DNA of 9,481 bases from Actinomycetota bacterium (GTDB lineage Bacteria > Actinomycetota > Actinomycetes > Nanopelagicales > Nanopelagicaceae): positions 1 to 9,481 of the forward strand of contig CANNDP010000034.1 of assembly GCA_947503395.1 (NCBI GenBank), given 5' to 3'. Below, one piece after another: positions 1 through 6,997 of the stretch. Position 1 is the stretch's first letter. Every line of letters begins with the position of its first letter. The notes under the pieces were generated by a model that saw only the letters and a list, made by a program, of their open reading frames with translations, did not search any database and was not told the origin of the DNA. The position numbers were made by a program, and so were the translations under genes.

Positions 1-570
1 AAAGGTCTATCAATGGGAGCTGATGAGGCGATATTAATTAGCGATCCAGCCCTTAGTGGATCTGATGCACTGACCACTTCAAAAGTTTTGGCAAAAGTAA
101 TTAGCGATGGTGGTTTTGATTTAGTTTTCTGCGGCACTGAATCAACTGATGCACGTATGAGCGTTATTCCTGCAATGCTTGCAGAGAGACTTGGCTGGGC
201 CCAGCTTACTTTTGCAGGATCTGTAAAAGTTGATCCTTCATCATCTAGCGTTGAAATTGCCAGAATGAGTGAGAGCGGCGTTGAAGTTATGTCGGCATCA
301 CTTCCTTGCGTTGTTAGCGTTATTGAGAAAATTAATGAGCCTCGCTATCCCTCATTTAAGGGAATCATGGCTGCTAAGAAGAAGACAATTGCAACCAAAA
401 GCCTTAGCGATATTGGAATTTCACCAAGTGAGGTTGGAATAAGCGGCGCATGGAGCGCAGTATTAGATGCAAAGGCACGTCCGCCGCGCGATAAAGGAAT
501 CAAGATTGAGGATAGCGGTGAGGGCGGGCTAAAACTTGCCGAGTTCCTCCAAGAAAAGAGATTGGTCTAG
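1..570 (+). CDS. etfB: Electron transfer flavoprotein subunit beta, EtfB (5' end missing)
   Basis: The reading frame is open from base 1, so the gene starts upstream. The 189 residues seen would be roughly the last three quarters of a protein of about 260 residues. The first ATG in view (base 13) is internal, because it sits within the conserved stretch KGLSMGADEAILISDP. Recognisable family features are the GTESTDARMS segment followed by AERLGW in the nucleotide-binding core, and the beta-subunit signature region around EPRYPSFKGIMAAKKKTI. In the family, EtfB binds AMP and pairs with EtfA, which carries FAD. The heterodimer takes electrons from acyl-CoA and related dehydrogenases and passes them to the respiratory chain through ETF:quinone oxidoreductase. 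Only two bases separate its stop codon from etfA, so the two are surely co-transcribed. The N-terminal part that would help tell ordinary from bifurcating ETFs is largely outside the window. Confidence 0.95.
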   Translation, partial: KGLSMGADEAILISDPALSGSDALTTSKVLAKVISDGGFDLVFCGTESTDARMSVIPAMLAERLGWAQLTFAGSVKVDPSSSSVEIARMSESGVEVMSASLPCVVSVIEKINEPRYPSFKGIMAAKKKTIATKSLSDIGISPSEVGISGAWSAVLDAKARPPRDKGIKIEDSGEGGLKLAEFLQEKRLV

Positions 571-572
571 TT

Positions 573-1526
573 ATGGCAAAGGTATTGATTCTGGTTGATC
601 ACGCCTCAGGAAAAGTAGCAAAAACTGCTGGCGAGCTAGCAACTTTTGCTAAAAGAGCAGGCGATTGCGTTGGGCTAATCCTTGCGCCAGAGGGACAGAG
701 CCAGGCCTTAAGTGAGCAATTAGCAAATACTGTTATTGGCCAGGTCATTGCAGTTGAAAGTAATGATTTTGCTAAACATGGCCAGGGCTGCATTCTTGAT
801 GCAATTACTCAGGTAGTTGAAAAAGTAAAACCTGATGCAATCTTGATTCCCTCAACCTCTGCAGGAAAAGAGATAGCAGGAAGATTGGCGATAAGGCTAA
901 ATAGCGGAGTTGTTACTGATGCTATCGATTTCGCCTCTGATCTAAGTGCCACCCAATCAGTCTTTGGTGGTTCATTTATGGTCTCTTCAAAAGTCAGTGC
1001 AGGAATTCCAGTGATAACTATTCGCCCCTCAGCAATTGAGGCTGAAGTTGGATCAAGTGTGCCAGCTTTTGAAAAAGTCGATGCTGTGATTTCTGAAAAG
1101 GCCAAACTTGTAACTATTACTGATTCCAAACCTGCTGTTAAAGGCGGCAGGCCAGAGCTAACAGAGGCAAAAGTTGTAATCTCTGGAGGACGTGGAACAA
1201 ATGGAGATTTCAAACCGGTTGAAGCGCTAGCAGATTTACTTGGCGCCGCAGTTGGCGCATCAAGAGCAGCTACCGATGCTGGTTGGTATCCACATACTCA
1301 TCAAGTTGGTCAGACTGGAAAGACGGTTAGCCCACAACTTTATTTAGCGTGCGGTATTTCTGGCGCGATTCAACATCGGGCGGGAATGCAGACCTCAAAG
1401 ACAATTGTGGCTATCAATAAAGATCCTGAGGCGCCAATATTTGATGTCGCTGACTTTGGCGTAGTTGGAGATCTCTTTGCAGTTCTGCCTCAAGTTGGGC
1501 AAGCGATCTCGGCTAAACGCGCTTAA
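573..1526 (+). CDS. etfA: Electron transfer flavoprotein subunit alpha, EtfA
   Basis: This is a complete 317-residue protein, the usual length for EtfA. Residues 1 to about 185 form the N-terminal alpha/beta domain that packs on EtfB. Residues from about 195 onward form the FAD-binding domain. Its motifs are intact: SGGRG (204-208), GASRAATDAGW (228-238), VGQTGKTVSP (245-254), GISGAIQHRAGM (261-272) and INKDPEAPIF (281-290). In the family these hold the FAD isoalloxazine ring and pyrophosphate. The protein works with EtfB in the cytoplasm, carrying electrons from flavin dehydrogenases to the membrane. The ATG lies two bases after the etfB stop. The only upstream purine-rich stretch (551-560) lies 12 bases away, so coupling to etfB translation is likely. 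Nothing in the sequence looks damaged. Confidence 0.97.
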   Translation: MAKVLILVDHASGKVAKTAGELATFAKRAGDCVGLILAPEGQSQALSEQLANTVIGQVIAVESNDFAKHGQGCILDAITQVVEKVKPDAILIPSTSAGKEIAGRLAIRLNSGVVTDAIDFASDLSATQSVFGGSFMVSSKVSAGIPVITIRPSAIEAEVGSSVPAFEKVDAVISEKAKLVTITDSKPAVKGGRPELTEAKVVISGGRGTNGDFKPVEALADLLGAAVGASRAATDAGWYPHTHQVGQTGKTVSPQLYLACGISGAIQHRAGMQTSKTIVAINKDPEAPIFDVADFGVVGDLFAVLPQVGQAISAKRA

Positions 1527-1562
1527 ATTCCGGCTCCATTCAGCGCTTTTCCTAAAGACATT

Positions 1563-1568
1563 TAGAAT
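1563..1568 (+). promoter_or_regulatory. Candidate -10 box (TAGAAT) for a leaderless cysteine desulfurase mRNA
   Basis: TAGAAT matches the bacterial -10 consensus TATAAT at five of six positions. It ends seven bases before the ATG at 1576, so transcription would begin at or next to the start codon. No Shine-Dalgarno sequence precedes that ATG, which fits a leaderless message. No convincing -35 element is seen about 17 bases further up. The 49-base gap (1527-1575) is among the few places in the window with room for a promoter. This is inference from sequence only. Confidence 0.45.
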
Positions 1569-1575
1569 TAGCAAT

Positions 1576-2748
1576 ATGCCTCAGGTCTATTTCGATCATG
1601 CTTCAACCACCCCGATCTCATCGGTGGCACTTGAGAGCTTTATTGAACAAACAAAACTGGTGGGAAATCCATCAAGCCTTCATAGCAATGGACGCTTGGC
1701 GCGAAAGAAAGTGGAGGAGTCAAGAGAGACTCTAGCTAATCTAATTGGCTGCCACTCAAGTGAGATTATCTTCACCGCATCAGGAACAGAGGCTAATAAC
1801 TTAGCCATTAAAGGAATCTTCTGGCATCGACTAAAAGAAGATCCAAAGCGAAAATTAATCCTAATTTCATCCTTTGAACATCACGCAGTTCTAGATCCAG
1901 CGCTCTGGCTCGGTGAATCTGGGCAGGCAGAAATTTTGATGATTAATGTTAATAAAGATGGATATATAGATCTTGAGCAGATGGAATCAGTAATCAAAGA
2001 GCGCCATGAAGAGATAGCTCTAATAAGTGTGATGCACTCCAATAATGAGGTTGGAACAATTCAGCCAATTAAAGAGATCGCAAAGCTGGCAGAGGTATAC
2101 CAAATCCCGCTTCATAGCGATGCAGTTCAAAGCCTTGGGAAAGTTCAACTCTCCTTTAAAGATCTTGCTCTATTTGCCATGACAGTGAGCGCCCATAAGG
2201 TTGGAGGGCCAGTTGGGGTGGCTGCTCTGGTTTTGAAAAAGGGCGTAGATATCACTCCATTACTTCACGGCGGAGGACAGGAGAGAGATATCAGAAGCGG
2301 AACAGTTAATGCTGCCGGTATTGCATCTTTTGTTTCAGCAACAGCTTCTGCAATGCGAGATATGGAGAGTAATTATCAGAAAATATTTGCTTTGAGAGCA
2401 AAACTTATCTCCACAATTCAAGAGCAGGTCAGTGATGTGAGATTAAATTCGCCTTTAGAAGGAGAGATATTGCCTGGGATTGCCAATATCGAATTTCCTT
2501 CAACTGAGAGTGATTCGATGCTTCTTCTTTTTGATGCTGAAGGAATAGCTTGTAGTACAGGCTCTGCTTGTAGCGCTGGAGTCCAGGAAGCTAGCCATGT
2601 TCTTATAGCTATGGGAAGAAGTGAGGCTCAAGCCCGCAGCTCTCTGCGTTTTTCCCTTGGAATCAGCAATAGTGAGAGTGAAATCGAATATCTTGAAGCA
2701 TGTATCAAGCGCGTAATTGATCGCGCCCGAGCCGCTTACCGAGGTTGA
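1576..2748 (+). CDS. Cysteine desulfurase (NifS/IscS family, PLP-dependent)
   Basis: This 390-residue protein is the normal length for a class I cysteine desulfurase. I chose the ATG at 1576 because the family N-terminus (YFDHASTTP) follows at once. An in-frame ATG at 1465 would add 37 unrelated residues read from the etfA end in another frame. The fold-type I PLP motifs are present: SGTEANN, EHHAVLD with the ring-stacking histidine near 102, HSNNEVGT, the PLP lysine in SAHKVGGP (K208), and GGGQERDIRSGT. The mobile loop STGSACSAG carries the catalytic cysteine C332. The enzyme takes sulfur from cysteine as a persulfide and leaves alanine. mnmA begins 10 bases downstream, so a likely use is tRNA thiolation, though Fe-S assembly and other pathways may also draw on it. 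I cannot decide between the names iscS and nifS from sequence alone. Confidence 0.95.
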   Translation: MPQVYFDHASTTPISSVALESFIEQTKLVGNPSSLHSNGRLARKKVEESRETLANLIGCHSSEIIFTASGTEANNLAIKGIFWHRLKEDPKRKLILISSFEHHAVLDPALWLGESGQAEILMINVNKDGYIDLEQMESVIKERHEEIALISVMHSNNEVGTIQPIKEIAKLAEVYQIPLHSDAVQSLGKVQLSFKDLALFAMTVSAHKVGGPVGVAALVLKKGVDITPLLHGGGQERDIRSGTVNAAGIASFVSATASAMRDMESNYQKIFALRAKLISTIQEQVSDVRLNSPLEGEILPGIANIEFPSTESDSMLLLFDAEGIACSTGSACSAGVQEASHVLIAMGRSEAQARSSLRFSLGISNSESEIEYLEACIKRVIDRARAAYRG

Positions 2749-2758
2749 AAATAAAGAT

Positions 2759-3841
2759 ATGAAACTCATCGCAGCTATGAGCGGAGGAGTTGATTCAGCT
2801 GTTGCTGCTGCGCGAGCGAAAGAGGCTGGTCATGAAGTAATTGGCGTTCACCTTGCCCTCTCTAAAAACCCAAAGAAGTACCGCTCCGGAGCTAGAGGCT
2901 GCTGCACGATTGAGGATTCACATGATGCAAGACGAGCAGCTGATGTAATAGGAATTCCTTTTTATATCTGGGATATGTCTGATGAGTTTCATGAAAACGT
3001 AGTTGAGAACTTCTTATCCGAATATGCTGCCGGCAATACTCCAAATCCTTGTCTTAGATGTAATGAGAAGATTAAGTTTGCAGCTGTTTTAGATCGAGCA
3101 AAGGCGATGGGCTTTGATGGAGTAGTAACTGGTCACTACGCACAAACTAAAGATATCGATGGCCAGAGATTGCTCTATCGAGCAGTGGATTCTGGAAAAG
3201 ATCAATCCTATGTTTTAGCAGTGCTTAATCAAGAGCAGATTAATGGTGCGCATTTTCCACTTGGTGATACCACTAAAGATGATGTTCGACTTGAAGCAAA
3301 GTCACGTGGTTTATCTGTTGCCCTTAAGCCAGATAGCCATGACATCTGCTTTGTGCCATCTGGCGATAATGCTGGATGGTTAAGAGAGAGATTAGGCAGC
3401 CAGGTTGGAGATATTGTTGATGAGGCTGGAAATAAATTAGGAGAACATAACGGGGCCTACACATTTACTATCGGACAGAGACGAGGTCTTGCGCTAAGCG
3501 TTCCAGAGAAGACAGGCGAGCCAAGATATGTGCTAAAAGTTGAACCGGTAAATAACCGCGTGGTTGTTGGAGTTAAAGCAGATCTTGCAATTTATGAAGT
3601 ATCTGGCCTTAACCCAATCTGGTGTGGCCCAAAGCCAAGTGGGCAAAAGAGTGGATTTATTCAGGTTAGAGCCCATGGCAGCGCCCATAGCTGTAAATAC
3701 TTTCTTGATGAAAGCGGCCCACTGCCAGAGCTAAAGGCAGTTGTTGATCAGCCAATCTTTGGACTTGCAACAGGTCAGGCAATGGTTATTTATGATGGTG
3801 ATCGAGTAGTTGGCTCAGCGACAATAACAGGAACTAAGTAA
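2759..3841 (+). CDS. mnmA: tRNA 2-thiouridine(34) synthase MnmA
   Basis: This 360-residue protein is close to the family's usual 360-370. It adenylates U34 of the tRNAs for Lys, Glu and Gln, then inserts sulfur to give 2-thiouridine. The ATP pyrophosphatase loop SGGVDS is at residues 8-13. The catalytic pair is visible: C101 in NPCLRCNEKIKF and C197 in HDICFVPSGD. VTGHYAQ, GKDQSYVL and TIGQRRGL are also typical. I prefer the ATG at 2759, which puts the P-loop at the usual distance from the N-terminus. A TTG at 2717 would add 14 residues and overlap the desulfurase gene. The only SD-like motif (GAGG, 2741-2744) is 14 bases away, so translation probably depends on coupling. The desulfurase just upstream is the likely sulfur source, passed as a persulfide either directly or through a carrier. 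Confidence 0.96.
   Translation: MKLIAAMSGGVDSAVAAARAKEAGHEVIGVHLALSKNPKKYRSGARGCCTIEDSHDARRAADVIGIPFYIWDMSDEFHENVVENFLSEYAAGNTPNPCLRCNEKIKFAAVLDRAKAMGFDGVVTGHYAQTKDIDGQRLLYRAVDSGKDQSYVLAVLNQEQINGAHFPLGDTTKDDVRLEAKSRGLSVALKPDSHDICFVPSGDNAGWLRERLGSQVGDIVDEAGNKLGEHNGAYTFTIGQRRGLALSVPEKTGEPRYVLKVEPVNNRVVVGVKADLAIYEVSGLNPIWCGPKPSGQKSGFIQVRAHGSAHSCKYFLDESGPLPELKAVVDQPIFGLATGQAMVIYDGDRVVGSATITGTK
3829..3832 (+). promoter_or_regulatory. Ribosome binding site for ligA (AGGA)
   Basis: AGGA ends eight bases before the ligA ATG and lies inside the last codons of mnmA. It supports the ATG at 3841 as the ligA start, together with the TAATG arrangement in which the mnmA stop and the ligA start share one base. 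Confidence 0.5.
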
Positions 3842-5877
3842 TGGCAGGCGATAGCGCAATTAGAGCCAAGATGGCCCAGCTTGCTGAAATCATCAGGGAT
3901 CATCAATATCGCTACTATGTATTGGATAAGCCAATAATTGAAGATAGCGAGTTTGATCAACTCTGGAATGAACTACTAAAACTAGAGGAGAAGAACCCAA
4001 AGTTAAGAGATCCTCACTCACCCACATTTGAAGTAGGGGGAGGCTTTTCAACCCACTTTGATTCAGTTGATCATATTGAAAAGATGATGAGCCTTGATAA
4101 CGCCTTTGATGAATCAGAGCTCGATGCCTGGTTTGAAAGGGTTGCCAAAGAGAGTAAAGAAAATACCTGGCTCTGCGAAGTCAAAGTAGATGGCCTTGCG
4201 ATAAATCTTCTTTATGAGCAATCGCGATTAGTAAGAGCGCTTACCAGAGGAAATGGCATCACAGGTGAGGATGTAACTCTAAATATAAAGACCATTAAGG
4301 AAATTCCACATCAACTTATTGGAGATAAAATTCCGCAGCGCGTTGAAATTCGGGGCGAAGTCTTCTTTCCTTTAAGCAAGTTTGCGCAATTAAATGATGA
4401 ACTTGAAGAAGCTGGAAAGGCCATCTTTGCTAATCCTAGAAATGCAGCTGCAGGATCTCTTCGCCAGAAGGATCCAAGAGTGACAGCTTCACGGCCACTT
4501 TCAATGGTGGTTCATGGAATTGGAGCACTTGATGGATTAACTCTGGATACACAGAGTCAGGGCTATGAACTAATGAAGAGTTGGGGGCTTCCAGTTAGTA
4601 AGCGCTTTAAGGTGGCGAAAAATAAGGGTGAGGTAAAAGAATTTATCGAGTATTACCTGCAAAATCGCCATGGAATTGAGCATGAAATTGATGGCGTAGT
4701 AATAAAGGTAAATGAGCGAGAAGCTCAAAGAACTCTTGGTTTCACCTCGCGCGCACCAAAATGGGCTATTGCTTATAAGTATCCGCCAGAGGAGGTAACT
4801 ACCAAGCTTCTTGATATCAGAGTTAGCGTTGGTAGAACTGGGCGAGTAACGCCATTTGCATTTATGGAAGCGGTAAGAGTTTCGGGCTCGAGTGTAAGCA
4901 ATGCCACTCTTCACAATATGGAGGAGGTAGCAAGAAAAGGGATTTTGATTGGCGATGTTGTAGTTCTTAGAAAAGCAGGAGATGTTATCCCTGAGATTCT
5001 TGGCCCAGTTCTTGAAAGCCGCGATGGGACAGAGCGCGCATTTGTAATGCCAAGTAATTGTCCTGAGTGCGGCAGCAAACTTCGCGCCATGAGCCAGGGC
5101 GATGTTGATATTCGCTGTCCAAATACAAGAAGTTGTCCAGCACAACTGCGCGAGCGTATCTATTACATCGGATCAAGAGCCGCTCTTGATATCGATGTAC
5201 TTGGCTATGAAACAACGAGCGCGCTATTAGAAGACAAGTTAATTGTTGATGAATCAGATCTCTTTGATCTAGATAGCAAGAAATTGCTAAAGAGTGAGTT
5301 CTTTAAGAAGAAAGATGGAACACTTGGCGCTAATGCTGAGAAATTACTTGAGGCGCTAAATGAAGCAAAACAGCGACCACTCTGGAGAATTTTGGTTGCG
5401 CTATCTATTCGCCATGTTGGACCAACTGCAGCGCAAGGTCTTGCCAATCACTTTGGCTCAATTGCAAAAATTGCTGCTGCTAGTACTCAGGAACTTGCCT
5501 CAGTAGATGGCGTGGGATCAGTAATCGCAGAGAGCGTTAAAGAATTTTTTGCTCAAGAATGGCGCGCTCAAATTGTGGCTAAATGGGCAAAAGCTGGAGT
5601 GAGAATGGAGGGGGTTTCATCAAGTGATAAAGCCCAAACCTTAAAAGGAATGACCTTGGTAGTTACCGGTTCGTTAGAGAGTTTTACTCGAGATAGCGTT
5701 AATGAGGCCATTATTGAGCGGGGTGGAAAGGTTTCCTCATCGGTTTCTAAGAAAACAGATTATGTAGTTGTTGGTAGTGAGCCAGGATCTAAGGCAAGCA
5801 AGGCGGCAGAGCTTGGCGTTCCCACTCTTGATGAGAAGAGTTTTATAGAATTATTGCAGAATGGGCCTAAGGGTTAG
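3841..5877 (+). CDS. ligA: NAD-dependent DNA ligase LigA
   Basis: This complete 678-residue ligase has all family domains in order. The NAD-binding Ia domain (1-70) carries the HQYRYYVLD segment. The nucleotidyltransferase domain has the adenylated lysine K115 in KVDG, plus RGEVFF (171-176), IDGVVIKV (283-290) and AIAYKYPP (309-316). The OB fold contains VGRTGRVTPFA (330-340). A four-cysteine zinc finger uses C407, C410, C426 and C432. A helix-hairpin-helix region (about 440-585) and a C-terminal BRCT domain (about 600-675) follow. The enzyme seals nicks with 5' phosphate and 3' hydroxyl ends in replication and repair, using NAD+ and releasing NMN and AMP. The gene overlaps mnmA by one base. 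nadD, needed to make NAD, is just downstream. No residue looks out of place. Confidence 0.98.
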   Translation: MAGDSAIRAKMAQLAEIIRDHQYRYYVLDKPIIEDSEFDQLWNELLKLEEKNPKLRDPHSPTFEVGGGFSTHFDSVDHIEKMMSLDNAFDESELDAWFERVAKESKENTWLCEVKVDGLAINLLYEQSRLVRALTRGNGITGEDVTLNIKTIKEIPHQLIGDKIPQRVEIRGEVFFPLSKFAQLNDELEEAGKAIFANPRNAAAGSLRQKDPRVTASRPLSMVVHGIGALDGLTLDTQSQGYELMKSWGLPVSKRFKVAKNKGEVKEFIEYYLQNRHGIEHEIDGVVIKVNEREAQRTLGFTSRAPKWAIAYKYPPEEVTTKLLDIRVSVGRTGRVTPFAFMEAVRVSGSSVSNATLHNMEEVARKGILIGDVVVLRKAGDVIPEILGPVLESRDGTERAFVMPSNCPECGSKLRAMSQGDVDIRCPNTRSCPAQLRERIYYIGSRAALDIDVLGYETTSALLEDKLIVDESDLFDLDSKKLLKSEFFKKKDGTLGANAEKLLEALNEAKQRPLWRILVALSIRHVGPTAAQGLANHFGSIAKIAAASTQELASVDGVGSVIAESVKEFFAQEWRAQIVAKWAKAGVRMEGVSSSDKAQTLKGMTLVVTGSLESFTRDSVNEAIIERGGKVSSSVSKKTDYVVVGSEPGSKASKAAELGVPTLDEKSFIELLQNGPKG

Positions 5878-5880
5878 GAT
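5875..5880 (+). promoter_or_regulatory. Candidate -10 box (TAGGAT) overlapping the ligA stop; alternatively part of an SD
   Basis: TAGGAT begins with the ligA stop codon TAG and fits TANNNT. It ends six bases before a GTG at 5887 that is in frame with, and directly next to, the ATG of the small membrane protein. TTGCAG at 5854-5859 could be a weak -35, although the 15-base spacer is short. The same bases also read as a Shine-Dalgarno stretch, AGGATAGG (5876-5883), six bases before the ATG at 5890. The two readings compete, and sequence alone does not settle which is used. Confidence 0.3.
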
Positions 5881-5889
5881 AGGTAAGTG

Positions 5890-6036
5890 ATGAAGTTATT
5901 TTCAATTGTGACGCTGATGGAGAGCTTCAGTGAGGTCAAGCGTGAACTTCCTGCCTCCCCAATATTTTTCGGAGTCTTTACCTTTGCCACTTTAATGCTG
6001 ATGCTCTATCTAGTACTACGCCTTGATCGCGACTAA
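5890..6036 (+). CDS. Small single-span membrane protein, 48 residues, unknown function
   Basis: This short gene fills the space between ligA and nadD. Residues 1-21 are mixed and charged (KREL at 18-21). Residues about 23-43 form one strongly hydrophobic span (FFGVFTFATLMLMLYLVL), followed by a short charged tail, RLDRD. There is no signal-peptidase site and no cysteine. The purine-rich AGGATAGG six bases upstream supports the ATG at 5890; a GTG at 5887 would add one residue. Its last 14 bases overlap nadD, whose only possible start codon lies inside this gene, so the pair are probably translationally coupled. From memory, short single-span proteins are often found just before nadD in other Actinobacteria, which I cannot check here. 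No function can be given. A purely regulatory upstream ORF is the alternative, but the clean hydrophobic span argues for a real protein. Confidence 0.7.
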   Translation: MKLFSIVTLMESFSEVKRELPASPIFFGVFTFATLMLMLYLVLRLDRD

Positions 6037-6625
6037 ATCAATCGCCTTATTTGGGGGAAGTTTTGACCCCATTCACAATGGGCATCTTTTTGTCATTGAA
6101 GAACTTTTAAGCTCTGCTCGTTTTGAAAAATTCATTGTTATTCCTGCTGGCAATCCTTGGCAGAAGAGCGTTGCAGTTAGTGCGGCCCACCGTCTTGCTA
6201 TGGTTGAAATTGCTTTGAAAGATTGTATGAGCAGATATAGAGAGCTTGAGATAAGCAGATTTGAAATTGATGATGCAAGCCCAAGCTATGCCTTTCAGAG
6301 CATTGATTATTTCACCTCACAAAATCCTGGCGATAATCTAGTTTGGATAATTGGTAGCGATGCTTTTGCAAAAATTGATGAGTGGAAAGAGATAGAGCAG
6401 GTAGCAAAGAGCGTGGAATTTCTAGTAATTACTCGCCCTGGCCAGAAATTAGAAAGTGCAAAGGTTGCAAAGTCAATTACCTATAGCCAGATGGAGATGA
6501 ACGCGCTAGATATCTCCTCAACCAAGGTTCGTAATTTGATAAAGACATCAGAGCCTTTTGATTCACTTGTGCCGGCCGGAGTTGCTGCCTATATAAAAAG
6601 CCAAGGGATCTATGCCGCCGCGTAA
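6023..6625 (+). CDS. nadD: Nicotinate-nucleotide adenylyltransferase NadD
   Basis: This 200-residue protein joins nicotinate mononucleotide and ATP to give deamido-NAD, the late step of NAD synthesis. The adenylyltransferase signature GGSFDPIHNGH is at residues 11-21. IPAGNPWQKS (40-49), WIIGSDAFAKIDEW (108-121), ITRPG (136-140) and the C-terminal ISSTKVR (164-170) complete the active site. The start must be the TTG at 6023: the frame is closed by a TAG at 6011-6013, and no other usable start codon occurs before the signature. No Shine-Dalgarno sequence precedes it, and it lies within the upstream 48-residue gene, so translation is likely coupled to that gene. Its 3' end overlaps rsfS, also by 14 bases. 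In Streptomyces I recall an LCP-family gene between nadD and rsfS; here there is none. Confidence 0.96.
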   Translation: MIATKSIALFGGSFDPIHNGHLFVIEELLSSARFEKFIVIPAGNPWQKSVAVSAAHRLAMVEIALKDCMSRYRELEISRFEIDDASPSYAFQSIDYFTSQNPGDNLVWIIGSDAFAKIDEWKEIEQVAKSVEFLVITRPGQKLESAKVAKSITYSQMEMNALDISSTKVRNLIKTSEPFDSLVPAGVAAYIKSQGIYAAA

Positions 6626-6995
6626 ATCAACGCTTGAACATACCCAGATAGCTGCCGCTGCCGCTATAGAGAAGCTGGGCAGTGATTTATTGGCAATGGA
6701 TTTATCAGAACAGATGCTCTTAAGTGAAGTATTTCTATTAATTAGTGGAGGTAATGAGCGACAAATTGATGCAATTGCTGATGAAGTAGAGCGTCAATTA
6801 TCACTCTTGGGGGAGAAGCCAACTAGACGAGAGAGTTCAGAGAATTGGATTCTTCTTGATTATCAAGATTTAGTAGTTCATGTTCAAACTCAGCAGGCAC
6901 GCCAGTATTACAGCCTGGATCGGCTTTGGAATGATTGTCCAAGTATCAAATTAGATGCGCTAACGGCAGCTGAGGCATTCAAGGCAGGCAAATAA
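6612..6995 (+). CDS. rsfS: Ribosome silencing factor RsfS
   Basis: This 127-residue member of the RsfS (DUF143, Iojap) family shows the typical series of motifs. They are AAAAAIEKLG near the N-terminus, the strand FLLISGG, the helix ERQIDAIADEVE (49-60), the NWILLDYQDLVVHV core (78-91) and RQYYSLDRLW (97-106). A tail of about 20 residues follows. Family members bind protein uL14 of the large ribosomal subunit and block subunit joining, lowering translation in slow growth. The first 14 bases overlap the end of nadD, and AAGGGA (6603-6608) lies three bases before the ATG, a short-spaced but possible ribosome site. The nadD-rsfS pairing is common in bacteria. The phosphatase gene follows after two bases, so the three form one transcription unit. 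Confidence 0.94.
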   Translation: MPPRKSTLEHTQIAAAAAIEKLGSDLLAMDLSEQMLLSEVFLLISGGNERQIDAIADEVERQLSLLGEKPTRRESSENWILLDYQDLVVHVQTQQARQYYSLDRLWNDCPSIKLDALTAAEAFKAGK

Positions 6996-6997
6996 AA

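Noticed and set aside
809..1213. Reverse-strand open frame of 134 codons inside etfA
   Set aside because: It is fully antisense to conserved etfA sequence, with low-complexity Ser/Thr/Ala/Ile content and no domain. Several similar shorter frames elsewhere were dropped for the same reason.
1501..1550. Possible terminator after etfA (AAGCG at 1501 with CGCTT near 1520 or 1544, followed by TTTT)
   Set aside because: Stems are only 4-5 pairs with long loops, the first arm lies within etfA, and the T run is short. This is too weak to call.
1465..1575. Upstream extension of the cysteine desulfurase from an ATG at 1465
   Set aside because: The extra 37 residues come from the etfA 3' end read in another frame. 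The family N-terminus begins at the ATG at 1576.
2717..2758. TTG at 2717 as the start of MnmA
   Set aside because: It would add 14 residues unlike the family and overlap the desulfurase gene by 32 bases. The ATG at 2759 gives the normal P-loop position.
4570..5145. Reverse-strand open frame of 191 codons inside ligA
   Set aside because: It lies wholly antisense to a conserved ligase region, its composition is odd (many W, C, Y, N), and it has no recognisable motif. It is a shadow of ligA codon use.
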